A stretch of DNA of 64,000 nucleotides from Opitutales bacterium UBA2995 (GTDB lineage: Bacteria; Verrucomicrobiota; Verrucomicrobiia; Opitutales; UBA2995), in NCBI GenBank assembly GCA_002346535.1, contig DDZZ01000009.1:13968-77967 (forward strand). The letters run 5' to 3'. A program made the position numbers and the translations under genes. The notes under the pieces were generated by a model. It did not search any database and had not been told where the DNA came from. It saw only the letters and a program-made list of their open reading frames with translations. Below, piece by piece: positions 27,154 through 35,372 of the stretch (position 1 is its first letter; every line of letters starts with the position of its first letter).

Positions 27154-28836
27154 ATGATTATGACGAATAATAGGTGTCCTTGGTTTGGGATTGTGGCCGC
27201 CAGCTTACTATTTCTTGTTACCGGTACATTTGCTCAAGGCAAACCCAACATCCTTTACGTCACCTTTGATGACATGAACGATTGGGTCGGGGTCCTAGGG
27301 GGGCACCCACAGATTCAGACTCCCCATATCGATCGACTGGCCGAACGGGGTGTTCTTTTTACCAACGCCCATTGTGTGGTCCCTGCTTGTAGCGGATCAC
27401 GGGCGGCTAATTGGACGGGATTAAACCCGGTGAACAATCAGGTATACGGTAACGGACAGAGAATTGAGAGAACGATGCCTGATGCGGTAATGCTGCCCAA
27501 AGACTTGGAAAACCAGGGTTATGTCACTTTCGGAACAGGAAAACTTTTTCACGGCAACAATGAGGCCAGGTTTACCGAGTATGGCCCCACCTACAACAAG
27601 TGGTGGCCGATTACCTCTAAAGAGACCAAAATTTTAAAAAGCGCAATCCAGACGGGAGGTCCCTACGTCAAACACTACATTCCCAGGTTGGGTATTACTT
27701 TGCCCCTCAACAAAATGCCTCGCGATCGCAACAAAGGCTCTACAACCATTGAGTCTTTTGATTGGGGAATTATCGATCGTCCCGATGAAGAATTTACTGA
27801 TACTCTTTGCGTAAACTACACCATTGAGAAACTCAATCAGAAATACGACAAACCTTTTTTCCTCGGACTCGGCATCTACAGGCCTCATCAGCCCCTTTGG
27901 GTGCCCAAGCGATTTCATGATCTTTATCCTTCCGAGTCTGTTCAACTACCGGAAATTTACCAGGGCGACCTGCGCGACGTTCCCGAAATTGCCCAGGGTT
28001 TCGGACGTTATGCGGTAACCAGCGGCTCTCACAAAACAACCGTTGAGTGGGGGCAATGGCGTAATGCGGTCAGTGCGTACATGGCGAGCATCAGTTATGC
28101 GGATGCGCAATTGGGAAGGGTACTTGAAGCTCTAGATGCCTCGCCATATGCCGACAATACTTTGATTGTGGTTTGGTCGGATCACGGTTGGCATTTGGGT
28201 GAAAAAGAACACTGGGGGAAATTTACAGGTTGGGAACCGTCTACGCGGGTCCCGTTGATTATTGTTCCACCCAAAAATGCACAACCACAGGGATTTAAAC
28301 CCGGTACCCGAACCAATCTACCGGTAACCTTGCTAGATGTGTATCCCACAGTCATGGATGTTTTGGGTGCTAAAAAACGTAAGGACCTCGATGGGCACTC
28401 ACTAGTCCCTCTCCTTATGAATCCAAATGCAGAGTGGGATCATCCTGCTATCACCGCGATCGGTCGAGGGACTTGGTCGATTCGCGATAGTCAGTGGCGC
28501 TTCATTCAATATTTCGACGGAACCAGGGAACTGTATGATTTGGAGAATGATCCGGAGGAGTGGAGAAATTTGGTTCAGGACAAGCAATTCATCGGTGTCG
28601 TGAAACGCTTATCGAAGCATCTACCTGTCGACAATAACTGGAAGCACTTCGTGCGCTATGGAGAATTCAAAGCCATAGTCCCTACTGACGGATCGCCGAT
28701 ACTTCTCTACGGACCTGCGGAAAGTATAATCTACGAATCGAAGGACGTTTCCAAGAAGTATCCGGATGTAGTGAAAAAGATCGAAGCCTACCTAAAAGAA
28801 AACAAAATTTCCCGACAAAGGGTGAATATTAACTAA
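27154..28836 (+). CDS. Sulfatase, iduronate-2-sulfatase-like, with C-S-G-S-R motif
   Basis: A 560-residue secreted sulfatase (signal peptide about 1-28). 'KPNILYVTFDDMNDWVGVLG' resembles iduronate-2-sulfatase and related enzymes. The maturation site reads C-S-G-S-R at 79-83, with Gly instead of Pro/Ala at the third position. 'WSDHGWHLGEKEHWGKF' and 'TRVPLIIVPP' complete the active site. An in-frame ATG two codons downstream is an equally good start. The stop codon overlaps that of the convergent SGNH gene within four bases. Confidence 0.92.
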   Translation: MIMTNNRCPWFGIVAASLLFLVTGTFAQGKPNILYVTFDDMNDWVGVLGGHPQIQTPHIDRLAERGVLFTNAHCVVPACSGSRAANWTGLNPVNNQVYGNGQRIERTMPDAVMLPKDLENQGYVTFGTGKLFHGNNEARFTEYGPTYNKWWPITSKETKILKSAIQTGGPYVKHYIPRLGITLPLNKMPRDRNKGSTTIESFDWGIIDRPDEEFTDTLCVNYTIEKLNQKYDKPFFLGLGIYRPHQPLWVPKRFHDLYPSESVQLPEIYQGDLRDVPEIAQGFGRYAVTSGSHKTTVEWGQWRNAVSAYMASISYADAQLGRVLEALDASPYADNTLIVVWSDHGWHLGEKEHWGKFTGWEPSTRVPLIIVPPKNAQPQGFKPGTRTNLPVTLLDVYPTVMDVLGAKKRKDLDGHSLVPLLMNPNAEWDHPAITAIGRGTWSIRDSQWRFIQYFDGTRELYDLENDPEEWRNLVQDKQFIGVVKRLSKHLPVDNNWKHFVRYGEFKAIVPTDGSPILLYGPAESIIYESKDVSKKYPDVVKKIEAYLKENKISRQRVNIN

Positions 28837-29834
28837 GGCTTATTTCGGCTATGGATCACGTTGGCTACGGCTTTAGCGAGTAGCTCGTGTCCAGATGCAT
28901 TGGGGTGAACCCAATCTATAAAGAGTTGTTCTCCGGTTTTACTGCTGTATTCTTTAAATAGCTGGTGTGCGTTAACGTGAGCCAAGTCCCTGGTTTTGGC
29001 AACTTCCATTACGGTCGTTTGATACTCCTTTAATATTGGGTACTTTGTCGCTGTTGGTTCAGGCAGAGGAGGGACGATGAGCACGATACTTTTGGAGCTG
29101 GCTTGGCATAAATCGATCATTGTTTCCAAGTTTTCTCGAAATGCTACAAGAGGTACACGCGGGCCATCGGGCGCTTCACCGGCTGCGATGCGTTCAAAGT
29201 CAATCGGATTTTGCCTTTGGAGCGTATTTCTTATCAATTGTGCAATCCTGGTCTGAGCAAGGATTTTACCGCGCACGTGATCACTTTGCCTAACGGCAGG
29301 AAGGCCGTCATTCCAGGCACCACAATACAGTATGGAAATATCCGGATTCCATTCTGAGACATGCTTTTCTATTAACAGGCGGTTTTGGTAGGTTGAGTAA
29401 CCGACCATCGCCGCAAGGATGGGTTCGACTTCAAGGTCCGCATTTTCCTGCAATAATTTTTGTTTCAATTGGTGGGCGTAAGATTCTTCAAGTGAAACTC
29501 CTGCTCCAAATGTACAAGAATCACCGATACAGACTAGTCTGACCGTGTTCTCATTCTTTTCACCTTCCGGAAGTTTGCCACGAAGGCCGAGGTAGTTGGC
29601 ATCGGTCCCTGGAAACTCGGGATCCATTTTCCAGAAAAGTTCGTTGTCTGGAATCATCTGAGCTCCAAACTCGTTAAAGACTTCGTTCACTTTGAAATCC
29701 GGAGTTACAAAACGAAACTCGTTCGGTGATGCAGGTATGTCTAGAACATTCAGGGTTGCTTCGACTGCCAGTAGAGCCGATGCTATTGCAAACCCAATCA
29801 AGGTCCATTTTGCGGGATTCTTTGGTTGCTCCAT
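28833..29834 (-). CDS. Membrane-anchored SGNH/GDSL hydrolase
   Basis: A 333-residue esterase/acyltransferase-like protein with one N-terminal membrane segment (about 11-31). The SGNH blocks are complete: 'CIGDSCTFG' (nucleophile Ser), Gly and Asn in 'YCGAWNDG', and the Asp-His pair in 'DWVHPNASGHELLA'. Such proteins remove or transfer acyl groups on glycans or lipids at the cell envelope. It lies 57 bases downstream of the radical SAM/B12 gene in the same direction, so the pair probably acts in one modification pathway. Confidence 0.9.
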   Translation of the reverse strand: MEQPKNPAKWTLIGFAIASALLAVEATLNVLDIPASPNEFRFVTPDFKVNEVFNEFGAQMIPDNELFWKMDPEFPGTDANYLGLRGKLPEGEKNENTVRLVCIGDSCTFGAGVSLEESYAHQLKQKLLQENADLEVEPILAAMVGYSTYQNRLLIEKHVSEWNPDISILYCGAWNDGLPAVRQSDHVRGKILAQTRIAQLIRNTLQRQNPIDFERIAAGEAPDGPRVPLVAFRENLETMIDLCQASSKSIVLIVPPLPEPTATKYPILKEYQTTVMEVAKTRDLAHVNAHQLFKEYSSKTGEQLFIDWVHPNASGHELLAKAVANVIHSRNKP

Positions 29835-29891
29835 TTTTACCCAAAGATTTTCAAAAAATAGTTGGTTTCTTGGGAAACAATTTCCAAGAAA

Positions 29892-31502
29892 TTATCCATC
29901 CATTTTGCCTGTCGACACCGGTTTTTCTTCTTTTCCTACCGTCGTCATAGGCTTGAGCTTGATCGCCGTTTGGCCGTTGCCCAAAGCACGCGATTTATTT
30001 CTGAGCTTAAACTTACGGCGTGTTTCCTGCAGAAAGGATTCTATCTTGGAAGTTTCCCTGCCGTGCAAAAAATTCCAGAAAATGGTGAATATGCGTTTTG
30101 GGCGGAAGAAAAAGCTGTTCAGGTAAAAAGCCGCCACTACCCGGTATTTCCAGAAGGTCAATTGCTTGGCTGTAAAGGGATCACAAAATTTCCTGTCCTC
30201 AGTGAGAAACTTGTTGTGCACGTAGATGGGCAGCTTGAGGAAATTATCGTCGTAGTTGATTTTGCCTTCGGATTCCAGCTGGGATGTTATTTCCGTGCTT
30301 GGTAGAGGAAAAAAGAATCCTGCCGATACATCATCGATTCCTGCTCGACCTAACCGAGCTGCCAATTTCACTGTGGCTTTCATATCTTCGATCTCGTCTG
30401 TTGGATAGGCTAAAACGAAAAAAGCTCCCACGTTCAGGCCCGCTTTTACGGACGCGTGCACTGCCCTGAAAAGTTTTTCATCGGTGAGCATTTTTTTCAT
30501 GTGCTTACGCGTGCGCTCACTTCCTGATTCTGGCGCAAAGTTGAGTGATTTGCATCCACTGCGCACAAGCAGTTCAGCCACCTCCTCGTCAATCACTTCA
30601 CTGCGGGTACCTGCAGGTAATTGCCAGGTGATATCCAGACCGCGTGTTTCAATCTCATCGCAAAAATCTACCACCCATTGGCGCTTTAAAATCGCCGTTA
30701 GATCCTGAAAGGGAAAATTGTTTGCTCCGTACTTTTCGTGATAATATTCGATTTCGTCGGCTACCTGCTTAGGTGTCCGCGCATACCAACGCGTCGTCCA
30801 CATGTTGGGCGAGCTGCAGTAGGTGCATTGATAAGGGCAACCGCGTGTTGCTAATATGGGTACTGTCTTCCCGTAGTAGATTCCGCTGACCAGTCGGTTG
30901 GTAGAGTAGGCCTCTACATCGAAATACTCCCAGGCCGGCCATGGTATTTCATCGACCTTGCGAATGCGATTGCGCCGTTCGTTCTTTTGCAGCGTGTCGT
31001 TGGTCTGACGGTATACGACTCCTGGAATACCCGAGACTTCGGTTTTGTTTTGTAAGGCTTCAAACAAGGCGATGGCGGTTTCTTCGCCTTCGCCCAAGAC
31101 CAGGTAATCGATGGGCGCTTGCTCGATCGATAGTTCCGGGGCAGCCGTGAAATGTTCGCCACCGCAAACGATCGGGATCTCAGAAAAAGTCTCTTTTATG
31201 CGGTGAATCAGTTCGCGGACGATGGGCCATGAATAAGACCACATGCTTGTCAGGCCAAACGCTTCTGTTTTCGGGTCGATCCTTTGGATGATTTCTTCTG
31301 GAGTCAGTCCTAGTCGGTAAATATCTCCGTCTTGAATCATTTGCTCCGGCGCGCATCCCAAGGCATCCACAACCTCGATTTGGTGACCTTCATCCCTCAG
31401 AACAGAGGCTATATAAGCTAATCCGAGCGGAAGGCTGGGGCGCAAGGCAGTCAGTCCCTCTTTATTGATATAAACCGGCGGATGGATCAAAGTCACCTTC
31501 AT
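29892..31502 (-). CDS. B12-binding-domain radical SAM protein
   Basis: A 536-residue cytoplasmic enzyme. Residues 1-150 form a Rossmann-like cobalamin-binding-type domain ('VTLIHPPVYINKEG', 'SLPLGLAYIASVLRDEGH', 'VCGGEHFTAAPE'), with no DxHxxG motif seen. Residues about 210-410 are the radical SAM barrel, with the cluster ligands Cys222, Cys226 and Cys229 in 'RGCPYQCTYCSSPN'. A long C-terminal extension follows. Class B radical SAM enzymes methylate or rearrange unactivated carbons (e.g. HpnP, BchE), but also include many of unknown target. With the SGNH hydrolase downstream it may modify a lipid or glycan. Confidence 0.9.
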   Translation of the reverse strand: MKVTLIHPPVYINKEGLTALRPSLPLGLAYIASVLRDEGHQIEVVDALGCAPEQMIQDGDIYRLGLTPEEIIQRIDPKTEAFGLTSMWSYSWPIVRELIHRIKETFSEIPIVCGGEHFTAAPELSIEQAPIDYLVLGEGEETAIALFEALQNKTEVSGIPGVVYRQTNDTLQKNERRNRIRKVDEIPWPAWEYFDVEAYSTNRLVSGIYYGKTVPILATRGCPYQCTYCSSPNMWTTRWYARTPKQVADEIEYYHEKYGANNFPFQDLTAILKRQWVVDFCDEIETRGLDITWQLPAGTRSEVIDEEVAELLVRSGCKSLNFAPESGSERTRKHMKKMLTDEKLFRAVHASVKAGLNVGAFFVLAYPTDEIEDMKATVKLAARLGRAGIDDVSAGFFFPLPSTEITSQLESEGKINYDDNFLKLPIYVHNKFLTEDRKFCDPFTAKQLTFWKYRVVAAFYLNSFFFRPKRIFTIFWNFLHGRETSKIESFLQETRRKFKLRNKSRALGNGQTAIKLKPMTTVGKEEKPVSTGKMDG

Positions 31503-31638
31503 ACAAACGGTTTAATGAGTGGATTGGTTGGTTGAGTTTACATGCAGGGCGAACATGGCGCATCAAAATCACTGGCGATAACCGATGATTTGTCAAATAG
31601 GAGTTGCATCCCAAAAGAGCCTGAGAAATTGTTCCAAA

Positions 31639-34056
31639 TCAGTCCTTAAAGCGCTTGTCCTCGGGATTTCCGCCGCTGAGCACGTAAGCCACCAGGTCGT
31701 AAATTTCCTCTTTTTCTAAAAGGCTTAGCAATCCCGGAGGCATTGGCGATATCGGTGAAGGATCAATGCTTTTTACAAACTTGCGGTCGACTTGCACGCG
31801 TTGGTTCGGGTCGGTCAGGTCTGTATTGATGACAACACTGTCTCTGTTAAGGTTCACGATCACTCCATAGTGGGATGTTCCATCTATCATCGATACCTGA
31901 ACAGGGACAAATTGTTCGTTGATCTCTTTGCTTGGATTGATGATTTGGTCGAGGAAATCATAGGGTGAATACCGACCACCGGCTCCCGTCAAATCAGGTC
32001 CTTGGGCTCCTCCTTCGTTTTTGAAGCGATGGCAAGAGTAACAAGCGGTTGCCGCGAACATGTTGCGGCCTTGTTGAAAATCCCGGCCACTCATGTTATC
32101 CGCCGTATCGCTCAGGTCCTCCAAGGTCCAGTTGGTCACTTGGGTGCGTCCTGCCAAATTGGCCATGGCTGCATGAAGGGCTGACTTTACTTCCGGCTTG
32201 CGAGCTAGAACTTCTGCCAAGTCTGTTCGTTGCTGCTCGGTCAGGCTGGCTTCGGCATCTTTCCGAATATTTTCGATAAATATTTGAAAACTGGCACCGC
32301 CGCGATAATTGGCCGCCTTGAGGAACCATTCGAAATAATTGGTGCGCAACTCGTTCGTCCAACCATTTGTGAGCATACGAAGCGAGCGAGCGTATTCCAG
32401 CTGTTCTTCTTGAGTGGTCGCTTTATTCAAGAGCTCGATGGCTTTTTGAGCAGTGTTGGGAGCCTGCAAATAAACTAGGGTTTCACAAAGCAGGCGGTTG
32501 GCCTCCTGGGTTGCATCCGGAAAATAAGGATCTAATTGGGCGATGATTCTTCTTACGAGTTTAATGGTGGGATCCCCGAATCGATTGAGCGCCACCTGAA
32601 TAGTGCGAACCAGAGCCAGACGATTTGTTTCGGACAACGAGCCATAGTCGAACTTTGAAAGAGAGCTTAGAATACGGTTTCCCAGGTTTCGGTTAACCGG
32701 CGGATCTGTTTCTTTACGATGAAAGGGGTCGATTCCTTCAACCCTTGTCAATGCCAGCAGTCCCTGAATCTTTCTTCCCGGATTTTTCTCTTTGAAGATC
32801 CGACCCATCCAGATAATAGGCGGCTGGCTTTCGATGGCAATGCGGGCTGCGTGCCGGATGAAGGGATCCTCATGATCGAGGTAGGGCCAGGCCGTAGCTA
32901 CCGCATCGGAATTTTCCACGCCGTGGAACTGTTCTAGGTTCTTCCGAAGGTCGCGCGCTTTTTGCCCTCCTTGTTTATAGGCGACTGGTGAAGTGTCCTT
33001 GTCACCTACATAAGTGATTCGGTAGAGTCCGGATTGAACGCGGCGGCCACCTATGGTGAAGTACATGGCACCATCGTCGGGATAAATGATCAGGTCGGTG
33101 ATTGGTAGGGGAATTCCGGATACAAAGTTTTCCTTGTAACCCGTATAGCTGGAACCTTTCGGTTCCAAGTGGACGGTGTAAAGTTTCCCCCAGCTCCAAT
33201 CCATTATGAAAAAGGCTTTTTGATACTTGGCAGGAAACTTGGCGCCATATCCAAACAAAACGCCTGTGGGCGAACCGGGTCCGATGTCAACGCTCGCTGG
33301 CAGGCTGTCTGCATACCATTCAGCCCACTTGCCAGTTCCATTGCGCCAGCCGTAATCGGAACCGCTCACCACGTGGTTCACCCGTGTCGGTCGATACCAG
33401 GGTGTATTGAAATCCCACTCCATGTCAGCGTCGTACGTGAAAAGTTCACCATCTGCATTAAAGTCCGCATCGAATATATTGCGGTAACCCATGGAAACGG
33501 CCTCCCAATGCGAACCGTCAGGTGAGACTTTATAGATGATTCCCGCTGGAGCCAGGCGGTGACGGTTGTGGTTACGTCCGTCCGGCATGCGTGGAAGCAA
33601 ATGATCTTCTCCAAAATTGGGATTGTATCGCGACAGGTCTACTTCGGTTGGTTCGGCGTTATTGCCACAAATGAGATAAAGGTGTTCACCATCGGGAGAG
33701 AGTTTAACCGCGTGTACGCCGTGGTCGCCGCGCGCAGGAATTTGGCGAAGCAGTTCAACATGGTCCAGCTTGTCATCGCCATTGGAATCGGTTATCCGGT
33801 AGAGGCCGGATTTTTCATTGTCGTTGTAATCATTGACTCCGACGTAGAGAGAATCAAAAGCCCAGAGCATTCCATTGACCGCTTTAATTTTGGCAGGGAC
33901 TTCTTCAATGTCGGCAGGATTCAATACTTCGCCGTTGGCCGGTGGTTTAAACCGATAAAGTCCTCCAAACTGGTCACTGGCGATAATGCGGTTTTTGCCA
34001 TCAAGGCCCAAATTGATCCACGAACCTTGAGTGGCTGCTGGAATGGAATACAGCAA
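31639..34056 (-). CDS. PVC beta-propeller/HEAT/cytochrome c protein lacking its own start
   Basis: An 805-codon frame with an N-terminal PVC-type propeller ('SDQFGGLYRF', 'YGVNDYND'), helical repeats around 400-640 and a C-terminal cytochrome c domain ('CYSCHRFKNEGGAQGPDL', 'MPPGLLSLLEKEEIYDLVAY'). The first possible start is a poor TTG at 34056, with no signal peptide and no Shine-Dalgarno sequence. Family sequence ('NENRATPIEDILAPDGFKVE') is readable upstream of it in the same frame, back to a run of ten A, and there is no ATG, GTG or TTG in that stretch. The frame runs into the end of the DUF1080 gene. I infer that the two are one exported protein joined by a -1 shift at the A-run. Confidence 0.85.
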   Translation of the reverse strand: MLYSIPAATQGSWINLGLDGKNRIIASDQFGGLYRFKPPANGEVLNPADIEEVPAKIKAVNGMLWAFDSLYVGVNDYNDNEKSGLYRITDSNGDDKLDHVELLRQIPARGDHGVHAVKLSPDGEHLYLICGNNAEPTEVDLSRYNPNFGEDHLLPRMPDGRNHNRHRLAPAGIIYKVSPDGSHWEAVSMGYRNIFDADFNADGELFTYDADMEWDFNTPWYRPTRVNHVVSGSDYGWRNGTGKWAEWYADSLPASVDIGPGSPTGVLFGYGAKFPAKYQKAFFIMDWSWGKLYTVHLEPKGSSYTGYKENFVSGIPLPITDLIIYPDDGAMYFTIGGRRVQSGLYRITYVGDKDTSPVAYKQGGQKARDLRKNLEQFHGVENSDAVATAWPYLDHEDPFIRHAARIAIESQPPIIWMGRIFKEKNPGRKIQGLLALTRVEGIDPFHRKETDPPVNRNLGNRILSSLSKFDYGSLSETNRLALVRTIQVALNRFGDPTIKLVRRIIAQLDPYFPDATQEANRLLCETLVYLQAPNTAQKAIELLNKATTQEEQLEYARSLRMLTNGWTNELRTNYFEWFLKAANYRGGASFQIFIENIRKDAEASLTEQQRTDLAEVLARKPEVKSALHAAMANLAGRTQVTNWTLEDLSDTADNMSGRDFQQGRNMFAATACYSCHRFKNEGGAQGPDLTGAGGRYSPYDFLDQIINPSKEINEQFVPVQVSMIDGTSHYGVIVNLNRDSVVINTDLTDPNQRVQVDRKFVKSIDPSPISPMPPGLLSLLEKEEIYDLVAYVLSGGNPEDKRFKD

Positions 34057-34133
34057 CTCTACTTTGAATCCGTCGGGGGCGAGAATGTCTTCTATGGGAG
34101 TGGCGCGATTTTCATTAATCGCGGTGCCTTGCT

Positions 34134-34931
34134 CTAATTCTTCAGTTTTTTTTTTAACCGAAACGTAGAGTTCTCCTCCAGCGCTTTCCTTGCATCTTGC
34201 CCACGAAGGTGCCTTATCTTCACGTCTTTGACTCGGATGGTCATGTCAGGTCCCTGGTGCAGCTGTAATCCGATTTTGCCGTTGAGCTCTGTTGTTTCGT
34301 CCTGATCAGTCACGTCCACGGTTACGACTCCGTTGATCAAATGAATGGACCTTCTTCCCACAGCTATAACTTCATATTCATTCCACTCGGACAGGTTGAA
34401 TGGGGTACCGGGTGGGATTTCTCCGACCACCTGAATAGTGACCTTTCCCTTGTCGTTTCGTTCATTGGATACCCTGACCTCTTGCCCGCGCTGAGCGATA
34501 ATTCCGCGGCCCGTTTGTTCACTATAATACATGCCCTGATATTCGGGCTTTGGATGGATGTCCATTTGCGGACCCTTCAATCCATAAGAGACATCTTCCA
34601 GGTCCTGGGCGCGGTACATAATACCGGAATTATTTTCACCTTCCATCCGAAGCTTTGCCTTGAGATGAAAGTTTCGCACGCGTGACCCTTCGTAAATCAG
34701 GAAGGTATTGGTTTTAATATTCTTACCTACCGTTGTGCCAACAATGGCTTCGTCTTCAATCCTCCAGAGATCAGATTGTCCTTCCCAATCATCCAGAGTT
34801 TTTCCGTCGAAAATGGATTCGAATTGAGCCTGAGCCAAAGCTGTCAGGCAGGTACACAGCAGACTAACAGCGTAAAAGTTTTTAGATCTGCTTGTTTGCA
34901 AACAAGGCGGAGAAAAGAATCGATTCGTCAT
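34134..34931 (-). CDS. DUF1080 (3-keto-disaccharide hydrolase-type) domain protein
   Basis: A 265-residue exported protein with a signal peptide (about 1-36) and a DUF1080 domain: 'FESIFDGKTLDDWEGQSDLW' at the start, 'NSGIMYRAQDLEDVSYGLKG', and the strand 'GKIGLQLHQGPDMTIRVKDV' near the end. DUF1080 folds like a concanavalin lectin and includes hydrolases of 3-keto-disaccharides. Its frame ends 'FRLKKKLKN' across an A10 run, and the downstream cytochrome frame is open there. The protein may therefore be the N-terminal part of a larger fusion of about 1.1 thousand residues. Confidence 0.9.
   Translation of the reverse strand: MTNRFFSPPCLQTSRSKNFYAVSLLCTCLTALAQAQFESIFDGKTLDDWEGQSDLWRIEDEAIVGTTVGKNIKTNTFLIYEGSRVRNFHLKAKLRMEGENNSGIMYRAQDLEDVSYGLKGPQMDIHPKPEYQGMYYSEQTGRGIIAQRGQEVRVSNERNDKGKVTIQVVGEIPPGTPFNLSEWNEYEVIAVGRRSIHLINGVVTVDVTDQDETTELNGKIGLQLHQGPDMTIRVKDVKIRHLRGQDARKALEENSTFRLKKKLKN
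34146..34155 (-). other. A10 slippage site joining DUF1080 and cytochrome frames
   Basis: Ten consecutive A residues on the coding strand (ten T on the plus strand). In the DUF1080 frame it reads TTA AAA AAA AAA CTG; moving back one base gives AAA ACT GAA and opens the cytochrome frame. A-rich runs of this kind are known sites for ribosomal frameshifting (A AAA AAA) and for transcriptional slippage. A one-base loss from an A11 run, or a base-calling error, would give the same pattern. Confidence 0.6.
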
Positions 34932-35079
34932 AAAAAGATGGGGTAGTCAATTGCCCGTATCGCACTGTCTAACAGTCTAAATAGGATTATAGCTATTTGA
35001 TTGGAAATAAGGGCTTTCTTGCAAGAAACTTTCGGCAATTTTTGAGTATTGGCTGTTTCGTTTTCGATTTTCTTTGAAT

Positions 35080-35330
35080 TTAGTCTGCTTCTATATACGG
35101 CCAGAGCTGGGTTAACTCTGCATTTCCCCAGGAAGGGGATGCAGCATTGTAATAACTTAAAGAACTATTTCCTTTGTTTATCAAGCCATGTTTTGCATTT
35201 GGAGGAATAAAGACACTATCGTCCAGTCCGACTTTTGCTGTCTCTTCACCCGTTGTCATATCGCCTTAATCTTGCAGTAAGAAATACCACTGTTATTGTT
35301 CATGGGAATGTTGGTGTGGAATCCTCCCGG
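35080..35330 (-). pseudogene. Relic of a cupin-domain protein
   Basis: The minus strand ends a frame with 'AKVGLDDSVFIPPNAKHGLI' and 'YYNAASPSWGNAELTQLWP', the second conserved cupin motif (P-x-x-x-x-H) and its C-terminus. Immediately upstream the frame is broken by a stop, and 'FHTNIPMNNNSGISY' continues in another frame. The first cupin motif is not readable. Nothing else is seen in the gap 34932-35372. Confidence 0.7.
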
Positions 35331-35372
35331 CATGGGAATCTGGAAAATGGGAAAATGGATAACGCTAGAACT

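Noticed and set aside
34146..34155. The T10 run on the plus strand read as a terminator T-tract
   Set aside because: No hairpin precedes it on the plus strand, no plus-strand gene ends there, and it lies inside the coding end of the DUF1080 gene.
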